The position numbers and the translations under genes were made by a program. Shown piece by piece: positions 34,827-43,669 of a stretch of 64,000 bases of DNA (position 1 is its first letter; every line of letters begins with the position of its first letter). Origin of the DNA: Shimia marina (lineage in GTDB: Bacteria > Pseudomonadota > Alphaproteobacteria > Rhodobacterales > Rhodobacteraceae); NCBI RefSeq assembly GCF_001458175.1, contig NZ_CYPW01000006.1, forward strand, positions 385,337-449,336, written 5' to 3'. Under the pieces are notes generated by a model. It had not been told where the DNA came from. It saw only the letters and a program-made list of their open reading frames with translations, and did no database searches.

Positions 34827-34841
34827 TTAACAATCGGTTAG
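34827..34841. promoter_or_regulatory. CtrA-like box between fliF and fliL
   Basis: TTAA (34827-34830) and TTAG (34838-34841) are separated by exactly 7 bases, one base off the TTAA-N7-TTAA consensus of the cell-cycle regulator CtrA, which controls flagellar genes in many alphaproteobacteria. It lies in the 123-base divergent space between fliF (start 34764) and fliL (start 34888). Direct binding is inferred. Confidence 0.55.
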
Positions 34842-34887
34842 TTTCTGTATGGTTGAAGTTGCAGGGACAAAGAATTTGGAACCTGCC

Positions 34888-35385
34888 ATGACTGACGAAA
34901 CTGTCGAGACAGACGAAGCGCCGCAAAAGGCGTCAAAACTCCCTTTAATCATTGGGTTGGTGCTAGCGCTTGCTGGCGGCGGCGGTGGTTTTTTCGCCGT
35001 CTATTCAGGCATGATTCTCGGTGGTGACGCCGAGCCACACGCAGAAGAAGAGATGGCTAAGGTTGAGGAATCAGAACCTCTACCGGACATCGCTTATGTC
35101 GGTCTGGACCCGTTTGTTGTGTCCCTGACCTCAGGCGGTGGCGCAGATTATCTGCGCTTTAGAGCACAACTCGAAGTTCCCAGTGATCATCAAGAAGAAG
35201 TCGAACGCGTGCTGCCAAGAGTGGTGGACGTGCTCAACGGATATCTTCGTGCGCTCAGCGCCTCAGACATCGAATCGCCAGATGCACTCGTCAAATTGCG
35301 CTCTCAAATGCTGCGCCGCGTGCAAATCGTAACCGGACAAGAACGTGTTTCTGACCTTTTGGTCATGGAATTCGTGTTGAACTAA
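34888..35385 (+). CDS. fliL: Flagellar basal body-associated protein FliL (first copy)
   Basis: FliL is a bitopic membrane protein around the stator that supports motor torque. The 165-residue protein has a short acidic cytosolic tail, one membrane helix (LPLIIGLVLALAGGGGGFFA) and a periplasmic domain with YVGLDPFVVSLTS, LRFRAQLEV and the C-terminal RVSDLLVMEFVLN. ATG 34888 is preferred over 34849. It heads the plus-strand stator operon (fliL, charge-segregated protein, motE, motA). A second FliL-like gene is at 45251-45754. Confidence 0.9.
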   Translation: MTDETVETDEAPQKASKLPLIIGLVLALAGGGGGFFAVYSGMILGGDAEPHAEEEMAKVEESEPLPDIAYVGLDPFVVSLTSGGGADYLRFRAQLEVPSDHQEEVERVLPRVVDVLNGYLRALSASDIESPDALVKLRSQMLRRVQIVTGQERVSDLLVMEFVLN

Positions 35386-35396
35386 AGGGGGCCAGA

Positions 35397-36014
35397 ATGA
35401 CCTTGATAGCAGATATTTTGATGGTCGCAGGAGCGCTCGGTGCCGGGCTCTACTGCTTTGTTTTGGCGCGCCGCCTGAGTAAGTTTAACGACCTTGAGGC
35501 TGGTGTCGGCGGTGCCGTGGCCGTGCTTTCCGCGCAGGTGGATGACATGACCCGCACTTTGAAAGCAGCACAAAAAACAGCTGGTGTCTCCGCAGAGCGG
35601 TTGGAATCCCTCACGCAACGTGCGGAAGGCGTCTCCAAACGCATGGAACTCATGTTGGCCTCAATGCACGACCTGCCTGAGGCTGTCACAAAAGATGCAG
35701 TCGAAAATCCGATCGAATCAGAGCCGCCTCAAACCGAGACGCTAGAAACATCTTCTGAAACAGAGGATGACTTTGAGGATGAGGCCGAAGAGGACGCAGA
35801 AGCAGAATATGATGCAGCGTTCGAAGCGGCAGCGCTCGAAGCGGCCGAAGAAGAAAAGCGTCTGCGGAAGAAAAAGAAAAACGCAAAGCGCAAAGCCAAG
35901 CGTAAAGCAGCCAAAGAAGCGGCGGCCGCCCCCAAGAAAAAGAAAAAGGCTTCCAAAGCCAGTGCCAAGCCTGAGGCACAGAGCGCACCTGTGTTTACCC
36001 GTCACGTAGCTTAA
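35397..36014 (+). CDS. Charge-segregated bitopic membrane protein, possible PflI/DUF6468 relative
   Basis: A 205-residue protein with one N-terminal helix (MTLIADILMVAGALGAGLYC), a helical region with a heptad-like pattern (residues 40-95, AVLSAQVDDMTRTLKAAQKT), a strongly acidic segment (105-150, rich in Glu and Asp) and a strongly basic Lys/Ala segment (152-190). I do not recognise it with certainty. Its place right after fliL and the N-terminal helix resemble the DUF6468 proteins, which include the Caulobacter flagellar-positioning protein PflI; this is inference. It lies 11 bases after fliL and 15 before motE. Confidence 0.6.
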   Translation: MTLIADILMVAGALGAGLYCFVLARRLSKFNDLEAGVGGAVAVLSAQVDDMTRTLKAAQKTAGVSAERLESLTQRAEGVSKRMELMLASMHDLPEAVTKDAVENPIESEPPQTETLETSSETEDDFEDEAEEDAEAEYDAAFEAAALEAAEEEKRLRKKKKNAKRKAKRKAAKEAAAAPKKKKKASKASAKPEAQSAPVFTRHVA

Positions 36015-36029
36015 TCCGGAGCGACCATC

Positions 36030-36683
36030 ATGAAGAAGGCTCTCAAGTCTGCCGCTGCCAAAGCCCCTAAACCTCAGGGCAAGAGCGCTAAAAAACCTGC
36101 CCCTAAAGGCTCCAGAAAACGCGCCAAAGGCAGTCTGTTTCTGATTGCGACTTTGCTGATCGGATCTGCCACATTGCGCGTGGGGATCGGGGCCAGCGAA
36201 GCATTGGCACGCGAAGAGCCATTGATGGAAACTCCCGTTGCCGCCATGACGGAACCACAGACCTGCGATCAGCCAGAAGACATGCGCGAGCTGATGGCTG
36301 TTTTCAAAGAACGTGAGTCGCGCATCGTGCGCCAGGAAGCGGAAATCAAAAGTCGCTTGAAAGCCCTGCATCTCGCTGATGAAGAAGTCTCTCAGAAATT
36401 GGCCGCGCTCGAAAACGCAGAAGGACGCCTGCGATCCTTGATTGCAATGGCGGAAACGGCAGCAGAAGACGACGTGACACAGCTCACACAAGTCTATGAA
36501 ACCATGAAACCCAAAAGCGTTGCCGCGCTGTTTGAGGAAATGGATCCTCAGTTCGCCGCCGGGTTTATCGCGCGTATGAAACCTGAGTCTGCCGCCGGCA
36601 TCCTGGCCGGCATGGGCCCGGAAGCCGCCTATACCATCAGCGTGATTTTGGCCGGTCGTAACGCAAATACGCCCACGGAATGA
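36030..36683 (+). CDS. motE: MotE family protein (MgtE-N-like), chaperone of a periplasmic motor protein
   Basis: A 217-residue protein with a Lys/Ala/Pro-rich basic cytosolic tail, one helix (GSLFLIATLLIGSATLRVGI), a coiled coil (residues 85-140, FKERESRIVRQEAEIKSRLK) and a C-terminal MgtE-N-like domain (VYETMKPKSVAALFEEMDPQ ... KPESAAGILAGMGPEAAYTI). In Sinorhizobium MotE is a periplasmic chaperone for MotC, a protein needed for rotation. Here it stands two genes before a large exported protein of unknown family (37610-39940), its possible client. Confidence 0.87.
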   Translation: MKKALKSAAAKAPKPQGKSAKKPAPKGSRKRAKGSLFLIATLLIGSATLRVGIGASEALAREEPLMETPVAAMTEPQTCDQPEDMRELMAVFKERESRIVRQEAEIKSRLKALHLADEEVSQKLAALENAEGRLRSLIAMAETAAEDDVTQLTQVYETMKPKSVAALFEEMDPQFAAGFIARMKPESAAGILAGMGPEAAYTISVILAGRNANTPTE

Positions 36684-36743
36684 GACATTGTTAACCGGCG
36701 ACCTCGTAAGGTCTCTGAGGAACGCAATTAGGAGTACGATTCC

Positions 36744-37613
36744 ATGATCAGTATTATCGGCATTGCAGTCGTTTTCATCATGGTTTTGGGTGGTTACGCT
36801 CTTGCCGGTGGTAGTCTCGCCCCCATTATGAAAGCCCTGCCATTTGAGATGATCATCATTGGCGGATCCGGCGTAGGGGCATTTCTGCTGTCCAATGACG
36901 CCGCCGCAGTGAAACACACGCTCAAAGATCTGGGCAAAGTCTTCAAAGGCACAAAATGGCAGCCACAGGACTATCAGGATCTGCTGTGTTTGCTCTTTGA
37001 GCTCATACGATTAGCCAGAAAAAATCCGGTCGCCATTGAAGAGCACATCGAAAACCCTGAAGAGTCTTCGATCTTCCAACGCTATCCAAAAATTCAGGCT
37101 GACAAAGAAGCCGTGAATCTGATTTCCGACACCATGCGCTCTGCATCGATGAACTACGATGACCCGCATCAGGTGGAGGAAGTGCTGGAAAAGCGCATCG
37201 AGGCCAATTTTCACCACGCCATGCATTCCCCGCATGCTTTGCAATCTCTGGCTGACGCCCTGCCCGCACTGGGCATCGTGGCCGCGGTTTTGGGTGTGAT
37301 TAAAACCATGGGCTCTATCGATCAGCCACCGGAAGTTCTGGGTAAGATGATTGGCGGCGCGCTTGTAGGCACCTTCCTCGGCGTTTTCTTGGCCTATGGT
37401 CTGGTCGGTCCTTTTGCCTCCAAAATCAAAGGCATCGTAGAAGAAGACGCGCATTTTTATCAGTTGATCCGCGAAGTCTTGATCGCAAACCTGCACAACC
37501 ACTCTCCCAATATCTGTATCGAAGTTGGTCGCCAAAACACGCCCGCTCACAACAGACCGCAATTTGCGGAATTGGAAGAAGCTCTTAAAGAAGTGAAGAA
37601 AGAAGCAGCATGA
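36744..37613 (+). CDS. motA: Flagellar motor stator protein MotA
   Basis: MotA with MotB forms the proton-conducting stator. The 289-residue protein has four membrane helices (IGIAVVFIMVLGGYALAGGS; FEMIIIGGSGVGAFLLSND; ALPALGIVAAVLGVIKTMGS; GGALVGTFLGVFLAYGLVGP) and a long cytosolic loop with conserved charged residues (YQDLLCLLFELIRLARKNPV). GGAG lies before the ATG. motB is not in the window, so the stator partner must be encoded elsewhere. The stop overlaps the next gene. Confidence 0.97.
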   Translation: MISIIGIAVVFIMVLGGYALAGGSLAPIMKALPFEMIIIGGSGVGAFLLSNDAAAVKHTLKDLGKVFKGTKWQPQDYQDLLCLLFELIRLARKNPVAIEEHIENPEESSIFQRYPKIQADKEAVNLISDTMRSASMNYDDPHQVEEVLEKRIEANFHHAMHSPHALQSLADALPALGIVAAVLGVIKTMGSIDQPPEVLGKMIGGALVGTFLGVFLAYGLVGPFASKIKGIVEEDAHFYQLIREVLIANLHNHSPNICIEVGRQNTPAHNRPQFAELEEALKEVKKEAA

Positions 37614-39940
37614 AACCACTCCTGCTGGCCCTACCGATTGTTGCAGCCGCTACGACGGCACAGGCACAGGATGTGCTCTTCCGGTCCGGGGAGCATGAGG
37701 ATTTCACACGGCTGGTGGCAACTTTGCCATCAGCTGATACCGATTGGACAATCACCGGTCGCGGCACCACTTATCGGATCAAAATTGAGGGCGATGACCT
37801 CAATTTGCGAACCTCCCGCATTTTCGACCGCATCCCGCGGACGCGGCTGGCCAATGTGGTCACAGATGATCAGGCTGGCGAAGTGGAACTGCAACTTGCC
37901 TGCGACTGTCGCATTGTTTCAATTCCCTACAACGAGCGCTATGTGATTTTTGATATCCGCGAAGGCCTTCCGCCGGAGCAGGATGATCTGCCACAGATCC
38001 CGCTTTCTTTCGGGGAGGCCGTGCCCACCGAAGAGCCTCAGCGCATCTTCCGCTTTTCATCTCTGGAAGCCGCCAAGCCCGTCACAACTGCGCCCGTTCC
38101 AGAGCAGGAGCCCTCTCCCAAGCCTGACTTTTCCGGCCTTCTGGCACTGGAAAACTTCGTGACACGCAAAACCAATGTGACCGCGCTGCGTCAGGATCTG
38201 ATCAAACAAGTGGACCGTGCCGCCACGCAGCGGCTTTTGGATGCACAACCTATTCCAGTGCTGCCAGACACTACGCCGACAGAGCTCGCCGCAGGTGAAC
38301 AATTCAAAACACCAGGCGCATCTGTGGTCAAAACAGACCACGTGCCGCCGCAAGCCGCAATTGGTATGGACGGCAAAGATCTGAACATCGTCGCCTACAA
38401 CGTGATCGACGAAGTGGGCCGCGACATCGCCGCCCTTTTGAGTGGCCAGCGAGGTGTCGGCACCTGTCTGCCCGATGCAGCCGTAAATATAGCATCGTGG
38501 AGTGGAGATCGGACCTTCATCGAAGAACTGGCCGCTTTGCGTCAAAATCTGGTGGGAGAGTTTGACCGGACCAACGACGAGGCTCTGGAACAGCTCGCCA
38601 AACTCTACATTCATTACACATTTGGCGCGGAAGCGCTGCAAGCACTGGATCTTCTGCCGAAATCGGGCCACAGCGACATTCTGGAAGCGATGGCCTTCAT
38701 CGTTGATGGCGAGCCCTTGCCTGAAGAAGGTCACGCATTTGCCAATCAAGGCCATTGTTCCGGTCACGTCGCTCTCTGGGCCGCCCTTGCCGGAGAACCT
38801 CTGACAGGGGAAAGCGCCGCAAAAGGTGCGATGGACGGGCTGGCGGCCATGCCACGCCACCTGCGCGAATATCTCGGCCCCAAACTGAGCAATCACTTTG
38901 TGGAACAAGGCGACACCGAGAGCGCGACCTTGGTGCTAAACGCAATCGCCCGTGCCAATTCAACACCGGCGGCAAACTTTGACTTCGCCAAAGCAACGCT
39001 GGATGCGGAGATGGGAAAAACCGAAGAGGCCACCGAAGCCTTGACAGAGCTCGCCACTGAAAATTCCGACATGGCAACACTGGCAATCATTGATCTCGTG
39101 GATTCTCATCTACAACAGGGTGTTGCCCCTGCCTCAGACACCATCGCACTGGTGGGCGCACTTGCGGTTGAACACAAAGGCGGGGCCATGGGGCCATCAC
39201 TGCGCCGCGCGCACGCTTTGGCGCGGATGTTGGATAAGGACTTCGAAACAGCCTTTGCCATCGTGGCGGAAATCGAAGACCGTGATGGCGCAGAACACGC
39301 GGTGGAGATTCGCAACCGTCTGGCCAATGCTGTGATCGAACACTCCGAAGATTTTGACATTATTTCCTATACCTTGGCTCAGAAGCTTTCTGAGCCAGGA
39401 CGCATCAAACCCGACACAGCTCTTGCTTTGGCACATAAGCTCTTTGATCTGGGCTTTGTGGGGGAAACACGCCGCCTGCTACAAGCTGCGCAAAATGCAA
39501 GCGCAAATGACAAGAAGCGTCTTCTGAAAGCCCGCGTGGCACTGGCTGATGCGCTTCCGCGGCGCGCGGAAGCTGAACTGATGGGCATGGATAGCCCAGA
39601 GGCCAATCGGCTGCGCGCAAAGGCACGTTCCTTGTCAGGTGATCATGAAATAGCGGCAAGCCTGCTTGCGGAGCTGGGCGATGAGGCCGAAGCCGAAGCC
39701 GAAAACTGGCTCGGCGGCAATCTACAGGCCCTGGCCGCCTCAGAAACCGAAGTTTATCGTCAAGCCTCCACGCTCTTCGCAGAGCAAACTGAGGGCACGG
39801 CTGAGGGAGAAGACCCGCTTGAGCGCGTGACCCAAGGCATGCTGTCAGAAAACCGCTCCCTGTTGGAAGGCAGCTCCGAAATCCGCAGTGTGGTGGATGA
39901 GATTCTGAACTGGCACACACTTTCAGACCCCTCATCCTGA
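37610..39940 (+). CDS. Large periplasmic protein of the stator operon, unknown family
   Basis: A 776-residue exported protein I cannot name. A signal peptide (MKPLLLALPIVAAATTAQAQ) precedes a beta-rich domain of about 100 residues (21-125; EDFTRLVATLPSADTDW, LACDCRIVSI, ERYVIFDIREG), which has an AMIN-like look. A Pro-rich linker (140-175) leads to a long alpha-helical region (about 270-770) rich in Ala, Leu and Glu with TPR/HEAT-like repeats (for example EQLAKLYIHYTFGAEALQAL and ALALAHKLFDLGFVGETRRL). It overlaps motA by 4 bases and is encoded with MotE. It may do the job of rhizobial MotC, which needs MotE for folding. The assignment is inference. Confidence 0.6.
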   Translation: MKPLLLALPIVAAATTAQAQDVLFRSGEHEDFTRLVATLPSADTDWTITGRGTTYRIKIEGDDLNLRTSRIFDRIPRTRLANVVTDDQAGEVELQLACDCRIVSIPYNERYVIFDIREGLPPEQDDLPQIPLSFGEAVPTEEPQRIFRFSSLEAAKPVTTAPVPEQEPSPKPDFSGLLALENFVTRKTNVTALRQDLIKQVDRAATQRLLDAQPIPVLPDTTPTELAAGEQFKTPGASVVKTDHVPPQAAIGMDGKDLNIVAYNVIDEVGRDIAALLSGQRGVGTCLPDAAVNIASWSGDRTFIEELAALRQNLVGEFDRTNDEALEQLAKLYIHYTFGAEALQALDLLPKSGHSDILEAMAFIVDGEPLPEEGHAFANQGHCSGHVALWAALAGEPLTGESAAKGAMDGLAAMPRHLREYLGPKLSNHFVEQGDTESATLVLNAIARANSTPAANFDFAKATLDAEMGKTEEATEALTELATENSDMATLAIIDLVDSHLQQGVAPASDTIALVGALAVEHKGGAMGPSLRRAHALARMLDKDFETAFAIVAEIEDRDGAEHAVEIRNRLANAVIEHSEDFDIISYTLAQKLSEPGRIKPDTALALAHKLFDLGFVGETRRLLQAAQNASANDKKRLLKARVALADALPRRAEAELMGMDSPEANRLRAKARSLSGDHEIAASLLAELGDEAEAEAENWLGGNLQALAASETEVYRQASTLFAEQTEGTAEGEDPLERVTQGMLSENRSLLEGSSEIRSVVDEILNWHTLSDPSS

Positions 39941-40031
39941 TTACCTTCTCACCAATAGGGTGACCGTCGGTTACCAAATGTAAAGAAACGCCCGATAGCT
40001 TGAACCCAAACTGGGGCAGAAAGCTATCGGT

Positions 40032-40805
40032 ATGATAAAACAGAACGTTTTCAGAGCGTTGCGATTCTTTATGCGCGACTCTCTGAAGTCCTTTTCACGG
40101 CTGGGATCCTTGACGCTGGCCTGCGTCATCCTCGGAGATGGATCTCAAGCAGCGTCGGCCAGTGGTGGCGGGCCTGAAACCTGTGATCGCGTGGCCCGTA
40201 TCGTTGCCAATGAAACCGGCGTGCCCGCCAATGTCCTGCTTGCCATCACCCGAACAGAAACCGGACGTCGCTCAAATGGGGTTCTGGCGCCATGGCCGTG
40301 GACGGTTAATATGGAAGGCAAGGGCGTCTGGTTCAACTCCAGACAAGAGGCGCTGAACTACGCCAAAAGCCATTTCAAAGCGGGTGCTCGGAGTTTTGAT
40401 GTTGGGTGTTTTCAGCTGAACTATCGCTGGCACGGCCAAAACTTCACTGACATCGAACATATGTTCGAACCCATCGCCAATGCACGTTACGCTGCCGATT
40501 TTCTCTCACGCCTCTATGCGGAGACCAACAATTGGCATGATGCCGCCGCCGCATACCATTCTCGCACACCGAAATACGCTGAAAAGTACAAAGCGCGTTT
40601 CAAGAAAATCATCGCTAACTTGCCGGATCCTGGCGCCATGCCCGTGACACCGGCCCGTAAAACCAAACCGCTCGTGCGCACGGCCACCGTTGTGCACGAA
40701 AATAATTTTCCGCTTCTGCAGCGCGGACAAAGCGCAGGCGTGATGGGGTCCCTGGTCCCGCGCTCCTCCGGTTCCGCACGCCCTTTCCTCGCCAATGGAG
40801 GCTGA
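40032..40805 (+). CDS. SltF-like flagellar lytic transglycosylase
   Basis: A 257-residue exported muramidase-type enzyme expected to open peptidoglycan for the rod. After an N-terminal hydrophobic segment (LGSLTLACVILGDGSQAASA) the SLT domain has the catalytic Glu in LLAITRTETGRRSNG, FDVGCFQLNYRWHG (a GxxQ-type signature) and AAAAYHSRTPKYAEKYKARF. The last 60 residues are Pro/Arg-rich. It sits in a flagellar operon next to flhA and matches the separate SltF of Rhodobacter, whose partner FlgJ lacks the enzyme domain, as does the flgJ at 54839. The start could be 40032 or 40071. Confidence 0.85.
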   Translation: MIKQNVFRALRFFMRDSLKSFSRLGSLTLACVILGDGSQAASASGGGPETCDRVARIVANETGVPANVLLAITRTETGRRSNGVLAPWPWTVNMEGKGVWFNSRQEALNYAKSHFKAGARSFDVGCFQLNYRWHGQNFTDIEHMFEPIANARYAADFLSRLYAETNNWHDAAAAYHSRTPKYAEKYKARFKKIIANLPDPGAMPVTPARKTKPLVRTATVVHENNFPLLQRGQSAGVMGSLVPRSSGSARPFLANGG

Positions 40806-40808
40806 TCT

Positions 40809-42896
40809 GTGACCCCGCAAACGATCAAAACACTCTTCAGCCCAACCATTTTGTTGGCGCTGGCCTTGATGGCGATCATCGTCATGATGATCCTGCCCAT
40901 GCCCTCCTGGGTTTTGGACATCGGACTGGCCGGGTCTTTCGCTCTGGCCATCCTGATCTTTACCGTGACGCTCTTCATTGAACGCCCGCTCGATTTCTCC
41001 GCCTTCCCAACCATCCTGCTGGCCTCACTGATGCTGCGGCTGTCGCTCAACGTGTCCTCCACCAAACTGATCATTGGTCAGGGTCATACCGGCACCAATG
41101 CCGCAGGGGATGTGATCGAAGGCTTCGCCAATTTCGTCATGGGCGGCAGCGTCTTTCTGGGCCTTGTGGTATTCTGTGTGCTGCTGATCGTGAACTTCAT
41201 GGTCATCAACAAAGGCGCGACGCGTATGGCCGAAGTTGGCGCGCGCTTTGCCCTTGATGGGATGCCCGGCAAACAGCTCGCCATCGACAGCGATATGTCC
41301 GCAGGCGCGATCGACCACGCCGAGGCCAAAGCCCGCCGTGAGCGCGAGCAACAGGAGACCACCTTCTTCGGTTCCCTTGATGGTGCCTCGAAATTTGTAA
41401 AGGGCGATGCAGTTGCCGGCCTTTTGATCACCCTGCTCAATTTGGTCATGGGATTGATTATGGGCGCGGCCGTACATGGCATGCCCCTTGGACAGGCCTT
41501 TGAAACATACGCCATCCTGACTGTTGGTGATGGACTCGTCACGCAGATCCCGGCGGTTATCATCTCTATCGCATCGGCGCTTTTGCTGGCCCGTGGCGGC
41601 ACCACTGGATCCACCGATCTCACGCTGATGAAGCAACTGGGCAATTACCCTCCTGCCATCGCAACCGTGGCGGTTCTTATGGTGCTCTTTGCATTGGTTC
41701 CCGGCCTCCCATTCATCCCGTTTATTGCAGGCGGGGCCACCCTGGGCGCGGCCGCCTACTACCTGCAACGCAATAAAAAACAGGAAAGCGACCTGCCTGA
41801 GCTGGAAGAAGAAGCCCCTGTACTGCCAAGGGACAAGCCTATCGGGGACGTGCTGGATCTCGACGACATCCATGTGGAATTCGCCACAGATCTGGTCAAT
41901 ATGGTGTTGGATCCCGGTGCCGGGCTGGATGCGCGGATCACAAACATGCGCACCCATGTGGCCTCGACATTTGGGTTGATTCTGCCCGAAATCCGTCTGA
42001 CGGACGAACCCTCTCTGCCCAATGGCACCTACACCATCCGCATTCAAGGCGTAGAGCAGGTGCGCGACCGGCTTGAGCCCGAAAAGGTTCTGGCCCTTGC
42101 CGGTGACACACCTGATGCCCTGCCGTTTGGAGAGGATGTCTCTGAGCCGGTCTATGGCGCACCCGCGCGCTGGATTGACAGCAAAGCTCAGGAGCAGGCC
42201 GCTCTCTCTGGAATCACGATTGTCACCCCGGGCGAAGTGCTGGCCACGCACCTGCTGGAAACCATCAAGATGAATTTCGGCCGCCTGCTGACCTTCAAGG
42301 CCCTGCGTCGCATTCTTGATGAAATGGTCAACCTCTCTGACCCCATCCGCGCCGAAGCCAACCGCCGCATGATGGATGAATTTGTACCAGACAAAGTGCC
42401 GCTGGATCTGCTGCATCGCATCCTGCGCATGCTGCTGGATGAACAAGTCTCCATCCGCAACATTCCCCTAATTCTGGAGTCCATCGCCGAGGCACGCCAT
42501 GTCAGCGTCATGCCGGATGCGATCTGTGAACATGTGCGCCAGCGGCTGGGCTTCCAGCTCATTTCCGATCTCAAACGCGAAGATGGCACCATTCCGCTCG
42601 TACAATTGGCACCAGAATGGGAAGACACATTTGCCACCTATCAAATTGATGGCGAGGCGGGAGGCATGGATGTTGCATTGCCACCTGATGTCTTCAACTC
42701 GCTGGCACAATCCATCGCCGACCGCATGTCAGAAGCCGGCAACAGCGGAATTTTTGCTGCCCTCGTGACCTCCACGCGACGTCGGCGCTTTCTGCGCACC
42801 GTGCTCAGTGCAAAGGGCATCACAAATCCGGTTCTTTCCTTCGAAGAGATCGGCTTGGATGCCCGCCCCTCTCTGGTTGGAGTGGTCACTGCCTGA
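40809..42896 (+). CDS. flhA: Flagellar export gate protein FlhA
   Basis: FlhA is the large export-gate protein that drives secretion and docks chaperone-substrate complexes. The 695-residue protein has about eight N-terminal membrane helices with RPLDFSAFPTILLASLMLRL and RMAEVGARFALDGMPGKQLA (FHIPEP family signature), and a cytosolic domain from about residue 320 (PELEEEAPVLPRDKPIGDVL ... IHVEFATDLVNMVLDPGAGL). The start is GTG at 40809, two bases after the sltF-like stop. Its stop overlaps the fliR ATG. Confidence 0.97.
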   Translation: MTPQTIKTLFSPTILLALALMAIIVMMILPMPSWVLDIGLAGSFALAILIFTVTLFIERPLDFSAFPTILLASLMLRLSLNVSSTKLIIGQGHTGTNAAGDVIEGFANFVMGGSVFLGLVVFCVLLIVNFMVINKGATRMAEVGARFALDGMPGKQLAIDSDMSAGAIDHAEAKARREREQQETTFFGSLDGASKFVKGDAVAGLLITLLNLVMGLIMGAAVHGMPLGQAFETYAILTVGDGLVTQIPAVIISIASALLLARGGTTGSTDLTLMKQLGNYPPAIATVAVLMVLFALVPGLPFIPFIAGGATLGAAAYYLQRNKKQESDLPELEEEAPVLPRDKPIGDVLDLDDIHVEFATDLVNMVLDPGAGLDARITNMRTHVASTFGLILPEIRLTDEPSLPNGTYTIRIQGVEQVRDRLEPEKVLALAGDTPDALPFGEDVSEPVYGAPARWIDSKAQEQAALSGITIVTPGEVLATHLLETIKMNFGRLLTFKALRRILDEMVNLSDPIRAEANRRMMDEFVPDKVPLDLLHRILRMLLDEQVSIRNIPLILESIAEARHVSVMPDAICEHVRQRLGFQLISDLKREDGTIPLVQLAPEWEDTFATYQIDGEAGGMDVALPPDVFNSLAQSIADRMSEAGNSGIFAALVTSTRRRRFLRTVLSAKGITNPVLSFEEIGLDARPSLVGVVTA

Positions 42897-43669
42897 TGGA
42901 AAACGCCCTCGCCGTCCTAAACATCACCGAAGCCGTGCTCTGGCACGGCTTTCTGGTGTTCTTGCGCGTGGGCGCGGCGGTCTCTGTCTTGCCCGCCTTT
43001 GGCGAAACATCTGTTCCGCCACGTGTCAAAATCGGTCTGGCGGTGGCCTTTACTGCCATCGTGGCCCCTGCGGTGCCAACGTTTGAAACCATTCCACCCA
43101 GTTTTCATGCGGTCGCGCGCTACACCGTCACCGAAGGGCTGACCGGGCTGCTGATCGGTGTCAGCATTCGTATGTTTGTCATGGCGCTGCAGACCGCTGG
43201 CACGATTGCCGGTCAATCCACCTCATTGGCACAGCTTCTGGGCGGGGCCTCCGGTGAGCCTCTGCCCGCCATTGGCAATGTTTTGGTCCTGGCTGGGCTC
43301 GCGCTCGCCGTCACAATGGGGCTGCATGTCTATGTCGCCCGTTATCTGATTGGCTCCTATATCATTTTCCCCGCAGGTGTTTTCCCGGTGGTCGAAGTCA
43401 TGACGGAATGGGGCGTGCCACAGGTTTCTGCTGCTTTTTCCATGGCCTTCCGGCTGGCCGCGCCCTTTGTGATCATTTCCGCGCTCTACAATCTGATGCT
43501 GGGCGTCATCAACCGCGCCATGCCACAGCTGATGGTGGCCTTTGTTGGTGCGCCCCTGATCACCGCTGGCGGTCTTTTCATTCTGTTTCTTGTCGCGCCC
43601 GCACTTTTGACCCTGTGGTGGGGCGCTTTGCAAAGCTTCATGATCAACCCGATTGAGGGCCTGAGATGA
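42896..43669 (+). CDS. fliR: Flagellar export gate protein FliR
   Basis: The 257-residue membrane protein opens MENALAVLNITEAVLWHGFL and shows FliR features: VGAAVSVLPAFGETSVPPRV, TAGTIAGQSTSLAQLLGG and a C terminus VGAPLITAGGLFILFLVAPA. FliR caps the FliP-FliQ gate helix. Six helices are visible. It overlaps flhA by one base and flhB by 4 bases, so the three are co-translated. Confidence 0.95.
   Translation: MENALAVLNITEAVLWHGFLVFLRVGAAVSVLPAFGETSVPPRVKIGLAVAFTAIVAPAVPTFETIPPSFHAVARYTVTEGLTGLLIGVSIRMFVMALQTAGTIAGQSTSLAQLLGGASGEPLPAIGNVLVLAGLALAVTMGLHVYVARYLIGSYIIFPAGVFPVVEVMTEWGVPQVSAAFSMAFRLAAPFVIISALYNLMLGVINRAMPQLMVAFVGAPLITAGGLFILFLVAPALLTLWWGALQSFMINPIEGLR

Noticed and set aside
35742-36917. 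391-codon minus-strand frame across the fliL-motE-motA region
   Set aside because: Antisense to three plus-strand genes; its Phe/Cys/Arg-rich product reflects the Lys/Glu-rich codons of the real genes.
39941-40031. Possible CtrA half-sites upstream of the SltF-like gene (TTACC near 39974 and TAAAG near 39981)
   Set aside because: The spacing does not fit seven bases and the pattern is too weak; the gene can also be read through from motA.
41025-42446. 473-codon open frame on the minus strand inside flhA
   Set aside because: Antisense to an unambiguous flhA; the His/Gln/Gly-rich product resembles no family.
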